Shown one piece after another: positions 7,974 through 14,317 of a stretch of 14,493 nucleotides of DNA. The notes under the pieces were generated by a model that did no database searches, was not told where the DNA came from, and saw nothing but the letters and a program-made list of their open reading frames with translations. Numbering within the stretch: the stretch's first letter is position 1; every line of letters begins with the position of its first letter. The stretch lies in assembly GCA_964386785.1 (NCBI GenBank), contig CAYLUD010000035.1, positions 1 to 14,493 on the forward strand. Direction: 5' to 3'. The stretch comes from SZAS-3 sp964386785. Lineage in GTDB: Bacteria > Chlamydiota > Chlamydiia > Chlamydiales > JAAKFR01. The position numbers and the translations under genes are program-made.

Positions 7974-8884
7974 AGCATATTCCGTATTGCCTGCACTATT
8001 GAGGATCCGTTCAAATGATACAAAGTACGTAGATAGTCTTGGGAACCAATCACATGGCAAAATTGATCAGGTGTACCCAATAGTAGGTGATGGCCCTGTA
8101 CATGGTGATGAGCTCGCCACTCCGCAATCGCGCTGCCCATGCCTCCAATTTGCCCATGCTCTTCCAGAGTAACCCAAAGCGAGAATCGGCTGGCAGCAGA
8201 AAGAAGGTAATCGTGGTCCAACGGCTTGACAGTATGAAGATGCACCACTTCTACGTCTATGTCTTGATTTTGTAAGATCGTTGCAGCATCCAAGGCTTCC
8301 TTTAAGATAGTACCTGTTGTAAGCAGAAGGAGATCAGTGCCGGGACGACAAAGACGACCCATACCTAGTTGGATCGATGTTGTAGGTGGGGTAAGTACGG
8401 GTTCTCCCTTCTTACCAATACGAAAATATACAGGATGATTCTGTTCCAACGCAGCAGCCAGGCAAGCTTGTAATTCATTTGCATCGCTGGGGGCGATCAC
8501 CCGCATACCAGGGAGTGTACGTAATAATGCAAGATCTTCAAGAGAATGATGGGTGGGGCCTAAGGAAGCATAAGATAACCCGGATCCTGTCCCCACAATG
8601 ATCACTGGGGCCTCATGATAGGCTACATCAATACGCAACTGTTCAAAACAACGGGCAGTAATGAATGGGGTAATCGTATATACGATGGGACGGAAACCAT
8701 TTAACGCTAGACCAGCAGCAACACCAATCATATTGGCTTCTGCAACGCCACAATTGAAAAAACGACCTGGACACTTGGCCTTGAATGGATCAAACAGTCG
8801 ATTGCCAATGTCTCCGGACAGCAAAAGAACACGTGGATCGCGTTCTGCCAGTGCAGTTACTTGATTAGCAAAGGCATTTCTCAT
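7958..8884 (-). CDS. Transketolase, C-terminal subunit (pyrimidine-binding and C-terminal domains)
   Basis: This is the second half of a split thiamine-diphosphate-dependent transketolase, 308 residues. The pyrimidine-binding domain (about 1-170) carries CGVAEANM with the conserved catalytic Glu49 that activates the thiamine ring, then THHSLEDLALLRTLPGM and VIAPSDANE. The transketolase C-terminal domain (about 185-308) carries LLLLTTGTILKEALDAA and VTLEEHGQIGGMGSAI. Transketolases move a two-carbon ketol unit between sugar phosphates, producing for example sedoheptulose 7-phosphate. The gene overlaps the N-terminal subunit gene by four bases as ATGA, which should couple translation and favour equimolar assembly. 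Known split transketolases occur in archaea and many bacterial polysaccharide or secondary-metabolite loci. A 1-deoxyxylulose-phosphate synthase-like or acyloin-type activity is an alternative for this fold. Confidence 0.9.
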   Translation of the reverse strand: MRNAFANQVTALAERDPRVLLLSGDIGNRLFDPFKAKCPGRFFNCGVAEANMIGVAAGLALNGFRPIVYTITPFITARCFEQLRIDVAYHEAPVIIVGTGSGLSYASLGPTHHSLEDLALLRTLPGMRVIAPSDANELQACLAAALEQNHPVYFRIGKKGEPVLTPPTTSIQLGMGRLCRPGTDLLLLTTGTILKEALDAATILQNQDIDVEVVHLHTVKPLDHDYLLSAASRFSLWVTLEEHGQIGGMGSAIAEWRAHHHVQGHHLLLGTPDQFCHVIGSQDYLRTLYHLNGSSIVQAIRNMLCASV

Positions 8885-9690
8885 TGCTCGACTCCTAACT
8901 CTTGTAAAGCTTGAGTGAGCTGCTCTGTATTAGGAATCGCGTAATGCCAGTTGTTATCGTCTTCCATGAAGGACACACCCTTGCCTTTTGTGGTATGGGC
9001 AATCAAGGCTCTGGGTTGTTGCAAGGAAGGGCGATGGAGAGCTTCTTGTAGAGCAATCAAATCGTGTCCATCCACTTCGGTGACATCCCAGCCAAATGAG
9101 CGCCACATTGCGGGTAGATTGGATAATGGCATGACTTCACAACTACGACCTGTGGCCTGCCATTTATTGAAATCGACAATGACACATAAGGAAGAAAGCT
9201 TCTGTGCTGCAGCAAAAAGAGCAGCCTCCCAAGTGGAGCCCTCATTACATTCTCCATCACTTAACAGCACATAGGTGCGAAAATCAAAGTGGGATAGACG
9301 TGCCGATAAAGCCATGCCTACTGAGAGGGGTAATCCATGGCCTAGAGATCCTGTTGCAGCTTCTATACCTGGAAGGGCATGGGGTGCGGGTGGGTGCTCA
9401 CCAAAGAGACTGCCATCCTCTCCGTATCGCTCTAACCACGATTCAGGATAAAAACCTTTCATAGCAAGAATCTGGAACAGGGCAGGCGCCGCATGCCCCT
9501 TACTCAGGATAAAACGGTCGCGCAAAGGATCACGAGGATTGTGAGGATCTAGACGTAATTGATGAAAATAAAGAACCGTAAGAATATCTACGCACGAGAG
9601 GCAGGATCCCAAATGGGGAATCTCAGCCTGATGAGATGTTCGTAGAATCCGCCCACGTAACTGTCGTGCTACTGCTGCTAAATCCATCAT
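8881..9690 (-). CDS. Transketolase, N-terminal subunit (thiamine diphosphate-binding domain)
   Basis: This is the first half of the split transketolase, 269 residues. SKGHAA (63-68) and GSLGHGL (114-120) are family signatures around the cofactor. The thiamine diphosphate/metal motif is SDGECNEGSTWE (144-155), with the leading Gly of the canonical GDG replaced by Ser, and closes with N175 in VDFNKW. Together the two subunits total about 577 residues, some 85 shorter than a typical single-chain enzyme such as E. coli TktA. The gene starts four bases after the upstream dehydratase-like gene and overlaps the next one by ATGA. A dedicated copy inside this operon suggests supply of sedoheptulose 7-phosphate to the heptose enzymes nearby, or a two-carbon transfer onto a tailored sugar; the first seems simpler. 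Confidence 0.9.
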   Translation of the reverse strand: MMDLAAVARQLRGRILRTSHQAEIPHLGSCLSCVDILTVLYFHQLRLDPHNPRDPLRDRFILSKGHAAPALFQILAMKGFYPESWLERYGEDGSLFGEHPPAPHALPGIEAATGSLGHGLPLSVGMALSARLSHFDFRTYVLLSDGECNEGSTWEAALFAAAQKLSSLCVIVDFNKWQATGRSCEVMPLSNLPAMWRSFGWDVTEVDGHDLIALQEALHRPSLQQPRALIAHTTKGKGVSFMEDDNNWHYAIPNTEQLTQALQELGVEQ

Positions 9691-9694
9691 GTTG

Positions 9695-10681
9695 CTACGC
9701 TTTGTGTACGTAATCCATAGAATAATTGACTAACTGAGGAAGGTGATGATGAGCCCATGCGATACAGGCATCGAGGCCCTGATCTAGCGAGATCAGATCT
9801 TTCCAACCTAGTTCGTTTCGAATTTTATCGCTGTTGAGATGATAGGCGGCGTCCTTGCCTAGCCTCTCTCCAGTGATTTCGACTACATCCTCAAAAGCGA
9901 CATCCATTTTTTTGCAGATTTTCTCTATAAGTTCTCGAATCGAGAGGATCTCTTGTGTTGCGATATGATAGGTTTCTCCAATTGTACCACTCTGGAGAAG
10001 TCTCCAGGTCGCATCTGCTACATCACGAATATGGATGAAGGAACGTGTACTTGTGCCACCTCCATGCAGAGGAATTTTCTCCCCTTTTAGAATCGAAAGA
10101 ATGGCGCGAGGGATGATGCGATAGAGCTGTTGCCCAGGGCCATATACATTAGCAGCTCGTGTAGCGATATAAGGGAACTGATAGGCTGAAAAAAAAGACT
10201 GTAGACTTAAGTCTGCAGCAGCTCTAGAGACAGCATATGGCGTACTCGGATGGAAAGGGTGGTCTTCTTTGACTGAACCCGCGCAATTTCCATACACTTC
10301 TGGTGTGGAAATATGAATATATCGTTCCAGAAACGGCAATTTCCTTAATGCATCATGTAGTTCAATTGTAGCGACCGTATTCGTCATAAACCAGTCTCGG
10401 GGTCTTGCCCAACTCTGAGCGACCATACTTTGAGCAGCAAAGTTAATCACATGTGTAGGCTGCTCTTCCAGCATCCACGAGATGAGGCGAGGTAAATCAT
10501 AATTGAGATCCATCTGTTGGAACTGAAAGTGCTCGTGTTGGCCCCAAAAGTAAGGCAAAAACATCCCTGCAGGCTCATCAGAACGACTGACTCCCAAAAC
10601 TTTCGCATTCTTTTCAAGAGCATATTGAACAAAGCTTGCTCCAGAAAAAGAATTGCTACCAACTACAAGAAGCTTCAACAT
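9695..10681 (-). CDS. Extended SDR, NDP-sugar 4,6-dehydratase/epimerase-like, with YxxxR active site
   Basis: This 328-residue extended SDR most resembles NDP-sugar 4,6-dehydratases and epimerases acting on nucleotide sugars in the cytoplasm. The N-terminal NAD-binding loop is GSNSFSG (8-14), a relaxed version of GxxGxxG. INFAAQSMVAQSW (79-91) is the dehydratase-like second strand. The active-site segment is HISTPEVYG (123-131), in which T126 and E128 keep the positions of the dehydratase TDE triad but the middle Asp is Pro. The catalytic pair is Y149 with R153 in PYAVSR, so the usual lysine is replaced by arginine. RAANVYGPGQQLYRIIP and STRSFIHIRDVADA are substrate-binding signatures. Missing the general acid Asp weakens a simple 4,6-dehydratase call, so epimerase or reductase activity is also possible. 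It starts inside the end of the gmhA gene (26-base overlap) and is followed by the transketolase pair after four bases. Confidence 0.83.
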   Translation of the reverse strand: MLKLLVVGSNSFSGASFVQYALEKNAKVLGVSRSDEPAGMFLPYFWGQHEHFQFQQMDLNYDLPRLISWMLEEQPTHVINFAAQSMVAQSWARPRDWFMTNTVATIELHDALRKLPFLERYIHISTPEVYGNCAGSVKEDHPFHPSTPYAVSRAAADLSLQSFFSAYQFPYIATRAANVYGPGQQLYRIIPRAILSILKGEKIPLHGGGTSTRSFIHIRDVADATWRLLQSGTIGETYHIATQEILSIRELIEKICKKMDVAFEDVVEITGERLGKDAAYHLNSDKIRNELGWKDLISLDQGLDACIAWAHHHLPQLVNYSMDYVHKA

Positions 10682-11273
10682 ATATGGATCCTTGGTGCTG
10701 TATGGGAGGGTTGTGAGACAACCATTGCATTAACATATGGCCTACAATTATTTGACAATCTTCGGAGATCTGCATATCTTCAATAGGAAAAAGAATCACG
10801 CCATCGGCCAATGATTTGCATGCTCCTCCTTGGAAGCCAAGGACCGCATAGGAAGTAACCCCCATGCTACGCGCTTGTTTCAAGACTTCAATACAATTGG
10901 GTGAATTGCCGCTTCCAGAAAAAACGAGCAATAGATCGCCGGGACGTGCTTGTACAGTAAGCTGTTCTGCGTAGACCCGGTCGTAAGATACATCATTGGC
11001 AAGACAGGTGATCACCGCTGGATTCGCAGAGAGCGCTTGTACACGTAGTCCAGGAATTTCCCCTTTCCCCACACCATACAAATAATCATTAGCAAGATGT
11101 AGGGCATTTGCTGCGCTACCGCCATTACCGCAGAGAAAGAGTTGGCGATCCTCTTCCCAACAAGTACGCACTGCCTGAGCTAGGTCCATGACATCAGTCC
11201 AGTCACGGTTAGATAGCAGGTGAGCAAGCCTCTGGGCATATCCATGAAATGGTGAGTTACTATCGCGGTTCAT
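10656..11273 (-). CDS. gmhA: GmhA-type SIS-domain phosphoheptose isomerase
   Basis: This 205-residue SIS-domain protein resembles sedoheptulose 7-phosphate isomerase GmhA, which converts sedoheptulose 7-phosphate to D-glycero-D-manno-heptose 7-phosphate. The sugar-phosphate-binding loop CGNGGSAAN is at 48-56 and the second loop SGSGNSPN at 119-126. H179 in IIVGHM corresponds to the catalytic His180 of the E. coli enzyme. The position of E. coli catalytic Glu65 is Asp63 here (HLANDYLYG), a change that seems shared by a polysaccharide-cluster subfamily as I recall it. I chose the ATG at 11273 because it overlaps the upstream stop as ATGA and has GGGGGT before it; an ATG at 11300 would overlap the upstream gene by 31 bases. 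The setting between an HldE-like enzyme and a transketolase strongly supports a heptose role, although other ketose phosphates cannot be excluded. Confidence 0.85.
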   Translation of the reverse strand: MNRDSNSPFHGYAQRLAHLLSNRDWTDVMDLAQAVRTCWEEDRQLFLCGNGGSAANALHLANDYLYGVGKGEIPGLRVQALSANPAVITCLANDVSYDRVYAEQLTVQARPGDLLLVFSGSGNSPNCIEVLKQARSMGVTSYAVLGFQGGACKSLADGVILFPIEDMQISEDCQIIVGHMLMQWLSHNPPIQHQGSIYVEASCSW

Positions 11274-12211
11274 CGTACCCCCATAGATTGTTGCATCCAT
11301 CGCACATTATAACATTGATCTTCGTCACGGCATTGCCCTTCTCGAATTTTGGACACTAATTCTCGAATGGCATCATCAACAGACTTTTTCGGTCTAAATC
11401 CAACACCGAGTAATTTATCGGAGTTCATTCGATAACTACGCGGATCATTTGAAGGTTTGACTTCGATAGAAGCCGGTACATAGCGTGCCACTCGTTCTGC
11501 AATTTCAAGAACAGAAAGGTTTTCAAAAGAGGCATTATAAATGCCTGTAAGATGAGGATTAGCAAGAAAGAAGAGGTAGACATCGGCAATATCATCAATA
11601 TGAATATTAGGACGAATTTGATCTCCTCCCAAGACTGTCATCTTACCATGAGTCATCGCTTGGATCACCATCATGTTGACGACGACATCAAATCGCATGC
11701 GAGGAGAATATCCACATACAGTGCCGGGTCGAATCATTTGTACCGCAAAGGTGTCTTCATAGCTCATGAGCACCCTTTCAGCCACCATTTTTGTTTTATT
11801 GTATCCTGAAATTGGATCGAGCTCCAAGGTTTCCACTACTTGCGGTTCACTTTTCACCCCGTACACACTTCCAGAAGAAGCATACAGAAACTGTTTTACC
11901 CCAGCTCGCTTGGCTTTTTCTGCTAATTGCATAGTTGCCAAGGTACTAATTTCCCAAGTTAACTGTGGGTCTAAATCCCCACAGGGATCGTTAGCGACAG
12001 ATGCAAGATGTAGAATTGCATCCACGCCTTCAAGGAGGATACGGTCAATGTTTCGGACATCACCTTGGATCACATAAAGACGTTCATGAGGTGTTAATTT
12101 ATTTCCAAACCATTGAATATCTACAACATAGACGGTATGGCCTGCTGCCAATAATTTAGGTACCAGTACATGGCCCTTGTATCCACATCCGCCAGTTACC
12201 AATAATTTCAT
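11270..12211 (-). CDS. NAD-dependent epimerase/dehydratase (extended SDR)
   Basis: This 313-residue extended SDR is related to UDP-glucose 4-epimerase and other nucleotide-sugar epimerases. The NAD loop TGGCGYKG is at 6-13, the adenine-ring Asp is D31, and GDVRN (50-54) is the next family signature. The catalytic triad is visible as S112-S113 in YASSGSVYG and Y137-xxx-K141 in GYNKTK. RPGTVCGYSPRMRFD and RPNIHIDDIADV form the substrate side. It does not match HldD closely enough by eye to call ADP-heptose 6-epimerase, but an NDP-heptose substrate is suggested by its place between the HldE-like and gmhA genes. A GAGGT Shine-Dalgarno at 12216-12220 lies five bases before the ATG. It follows the HldE-like gene after a 62-base gap, the largest within this operon. 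Confidence 0.85.
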   Translation of the reverse strand: MKLLVTGGCGYKGHVLVPKLLAAGHTVYVVDIQWFGNKLTPHERLYVIQGDVRNIDRILLEGVDAILHLASVANDPCGDLDPQLTWEISTLATMQLAEKAKRAGVKQFLYASSGSVYGVKSEPQVVETLELDPISGYNKTKMVAERVLMSYEDTFAVQMIRPGTVCGYSPRMRFDVVVNMMVIQAMTHGKMTVLGGDQIRPNIHIDDIADVYLFFLANPHLTGIYNASFENLSVLEIAERVARYVPASIEVKPSNDPRSYRMNSDKLLGVGFRPKKSVDDAIRELVSKIREGQCRDEDQCYNVRWMQQSMGVR

Positions 12212-12273
12212 AATTACCTCACTTTCGGAAGAGTCTGGAGCCTAACATGTCTCCAACTAAGAATAAAGGATTT

Positions 12274-13803
12274 TTATTTTAGTAACCGCTGCAGATACTT
12301 CTGTAATTCCACATGAGAAATAGGCTTCGCGTTACCCACCTGTTGTACGGCCATAGCCGCAGCAGCAGCCCCTAGTAAGAGAATGAGCCCTGGTGGTGCG
12401 GATACAGCGGCAGCCAAAGCGCCTAAAGTCAAATACACATCTCCTGCTCCAACACGATCGACTACTTGAGAGGTAAGGGCGGGGAATTGTAAAATCGATT
12501 CCTTATGAAGATGCAGAGCCCCTCTCATACCACGCGTGACCGAAAGGTGAGGGCAGCGGATTTGTTTTGTCAACGCTAGCATCAATTCCTCAATCGGTTG
12601 ATTTCGATCGTGCAATGCTAGACGCACCTCAGGCTCATTCAAAGCCATGAAATCAGCTCGATGATATTGAGTAGCCAAGTTAAAACCCCGATTTCCACTA
12701 TTCGTCTGTACATTCAAAGCAAGAAAAGGCGCATACGTTTCTGCTGCTTTACGTATTTCAGGCGTTACAAATCCATTCCCGAAATCAGTTAAGAGTACCA
12801 TGTCATATTGTGAAGCAGATTGCTGTAACGTCAAGGCTACATCATGACTCTGCGTGGTACTTAACATAGAATTGTTGTGGGAGTAAGTTTCAAAGAGTTT
12901 AATTAAATGATCACCTTCTCGCGTAACATACCGGCGTTTCACCAATGTTTTCATTTGTTGCAGAGGTAGTAATGAGACATCAACGTTCTTCGCAAGATGA
13001 TCTCGAATGAAGTCAGCAAATTCATCATCAGGGGCATAAGCCGTGACTAAAGTAACTTGATCGACAAATTGAGATAGATGGTTTGCAATGATGAGGCTAC
13101 CACCAAGAAAAAGCTCTCTTTGTCGGAGCTCTGCGGTCATATGCAAGCCTTTCCCAGCCTGTCCTAAAGGTTCGACATATTGATATTCATCAAGAATCGC
13201 ATCTCCCAGTACCATCACGCGCAATGTTTTCATCTTCGAAAAAAAATGGGGGATCAGAGCAGCTGTTCCATCGGTTTTTAGCTGAGAGAGGAAATCACGG
13301 GCATTCTGATGCGATGGATCAAATACAGTGTTGAGGATAGAAGAGGAACTAAATACTATGTCATCGGTGTAATAAACATCGCCCCCATAGCTACGTACGG
13401 CTGCTACTTCCTCTGCAATTTTGCCTGTTACATCGGCTTCATGATCTGCATATTCCTTCCCCTTTACATAGACGTGAGGCCGTAACCTGGTAATCATTGA
13501 GATAGCATCAGGAGAATCATTTAATACGACATAGTCCACGCAAGAAAGTGCGGCTACCTGCTCTAATCGATATAATTCAGAAAACATAGGACGTTCTGGT
13601 CCTTTATTCACATATCGATCAGGCGTGAGTGACACAATCAGAATGTCACCCTGACGCTTCGCTTCTTGAAAATGTCGTATATGTCCAGGATGAACGAGAT
13701 CGAAAACCCCATGACAATGGACAATTCTAGAGGAGGTATGGCTAGCGAGGAGTGCTGGTAACATCTCCAAATGCAGAATCTTACACTGTTGTATTTCGAT
13801 CAT
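12274..13803 (-). CDS. Bifunctional HldE-like nucleotidyltransferase-PfkB kinase with inverted domain order
   Basis: This 509-residue fusion joins the two activities of E. coli HldE (heptose 7-phosphate kinase and heptose 1-phosphate nucleotidyltransferase), but in opposite order. Residues 1-160 are the cytidylyltransferase-like domain, with CHGVFDLVHPGHIRHF holding the HxGH nucleotide-binding motif (H38, H41), VKGKEY at 113-118 and an FSSSS motif at 151-155. Residues about 192-509 are the PfkB/ribokinase-type domain, with LGDAILDEY near 199-206, FLGGSLIIAN at 232-241 and the kinase signature DRVGAGDVY at 449-457, where D455 would be the catalytic base and Arg replaces the usual Thr of DTxGAGD. 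It probably phosphorylates a heptose 7-phosphate at C-1 and later forms the NDP-heptose; whether ATP, CTP or GTP is used is not deducible. It is the first gene of the minus-strand operon. No strong Shine-Dalgarno precedes the ATG. Confidence 0.87.
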   Translation of the reverse strand: MIEIQQCKILHLEMLPALLASHTSSRIVHCHGVFDLVHPGHIRHFQEAKRQGDILIVSLTPDRYVNKGPERPMFSELYRLEQVAALSCVDYVVLNDSPDAISMITRLRPHVYVKGKEYADHEADVTGKIAEEVAAVRSYGGDVYYTDDIVFSSSSILNTVFDPSHQNARDFLSQLKTDGTAALIPHFFSKMKTLRVMVLGDAILDEYQYVEPLGQAGKGLHMTAELRQRELFLGGSLIIANHLSQFVDQVTLVTAYAPDDEFADFIRDHLAKNVDVSLLPLQQMKTLVKRRYVTREGDHLIKLFETYSHNNSMLSTTQSHDVALTLQQSASQYDMVLLTDFGNGFVTPEIRKAAETYAPFLALNVQTNSGNRGFNLATQYHRADFMALNEPEVRLALHDRNQPIEELMLALTKQIRCPHLSVTRGMRGALHLHKESILQFPALTSQVVDRVGAGDVYLTLGALAAAVSAPPGLILLLGAAAAAMAVQQVGNAKPISHVELQKYLQRLLK

Positions 13804-14095
13804 TGCTTAGGCGTTGTACAACTTTATTGTTTTTCGAACAAGTAACGACGTCGCAGTTTCACTGGGTGGTTTCAAGGGTCTAGCCGAATACTTATAGAGA
13901 GAATAGGGCTAAACTGCTCACGATGTGGTTAAATCTGATTGATTTGTAAAAAATACCGTAGTAGTTTCTCTTGTTAAAAATCAATGTATTCTATTGAGAT
14001 CCAATTCTTTCCATTGTGGAAAAAATAATTCAGCGGAGAGACCTCACGCCCTCTACGCGAGCTATAGATGGGCTCGCTCGGGACTCCTTTGGAGT
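13804..14095. other. Intergenic leader of the minus-strand operon; AT-rich, no gene seen
   Basis: No coding sequence is supported here. About 13860-14035 is AT-rich (13921-13980 is about 28% GC), as expected for a promoter region. A TATAAG hexamer reading on the minus strand lies at 13891-13896, roughly 90 bases before the HldE-like start, but its -35 match is poor, so it is only a weak promoter candidate. The stretch from about 14041 changes abruptly to about 61% GC and holds two hairpins listed separately; it lies directly behind the IS30-type remnant and may be that element's tail. Confidence 0.4.
14057..14077. repeat. Inverted repeat, 6-bp arms
   Basis: GCGAGC at 14057-14062 and GCTCGC at 14072-14077 are perfect inverse complements around a nine-base loop. 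All-but-one arm positions are G or C, so the stem would be stable in RNA from either strand. No U-run follows directly, so it is not a classical terminator. Confidence 0.6.
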
Positions 14096-14096
14096 C
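14082..14096. repeat. Inverted repeat overlapping the IS30-type stop codon
   Basis: GACTCC at 14082-14087 and GGAGTC at 14091-14096 form a perfect six-base stem with a TTT (AAA on the minus strand) loop. It lies exactly at the end of the IS30-type transposase remnant, whose stop codon is at 14096-14098. A role as a weak transcription stop or an element-end structure is possible; a distinct U-run is lacking. Confidence 0.6.
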
Positions 14097-14254
14097 TATT
14101 CTTGAAGAAGGGAGAGGAAAGCTTCTTGTGGAGTTCTGAAACCTAAAATCTCCCTAGTCCTTTGATTCATTAGAGTTGCAACTGCCAAGATATCCGCAGG
14201 TGAATGAAGACCTAACTCTGTTTTTTTAGGAAAAAACTCTCGTAAGAACCTATC
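14096..14254 (-). pseudogene. IS30-family transposase, C-terminal remnant
   Basis: Read on the minus strand, this frame encodes 52 residues ending in a stop at 14096-14098. FLREFFPKKTEL, ILAVATLMNQRTREILGFRTP and QEAF match the end of the catalytic (DDE) domain of IS30-family transposases, where the FFPKGT and NxRPRKxLGxxTP motifs are characteristic. The frame is closed on its 5' side by a stop at 14255-14257, and upstream similarity fades within a few codons, so at least the first four-fifths of the gene are missing. The break coincides with the start of the IS5-type leader on the other strand, suggesting that insertion or deletion joined the two. It cannot make an active transposase. Confidence 0.78.
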
Positions 14255-14307
14255 CTAGTAATGGATTTTTAAATTGATAGTCTGGTGGACTGCCTCATTT
14301 TTAATGG

Positions 14308-14313
14308 GGAGGA
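14308..14313 (+). promoter_or_regulatory. Shine-Dalgarno site of the IS5-type remnant
   Basis: GGAGGA sits four bases before the ATG at 14318. It decides the start in favour of this ATG over an in-frame GTG at 14285, and the resulting N-terminus MTKGRCNGLTDAQW fits IS5-type transposases. Confidence 0.6.
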
Positions 14314-14317
14314 TACG

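Noticed and set aside
7359..8060. Longer HAD gene starting at 8060
   Set aside because: It adds 29 residues before the first beta strand and overlaps the transketolase gene by 103 bases; ATG 7973 gives a normal HAD start.
8951..9464. Plus-strand open frames of 86-107 residues inside the transketolase region, and similar opposite-strand frames elsewhere
   Set aside because: They lie fully within well-supported genes on the other strand, show no motifs and have no clear ribosome sites.
10656..11300. GmhA start at 11300
   Set aside because: The ATG at 11273 overlaps the upstream stop as ATGA and has a GGGGGT site, so the longer form is unlikely.
12212..12273. Terminator or attenuator between the HldE-like and epimerase genes
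   Set aside because: Only a five-base stem (TGGAG/CTCCA) with a ten-base loop is seen and no U-run follows.
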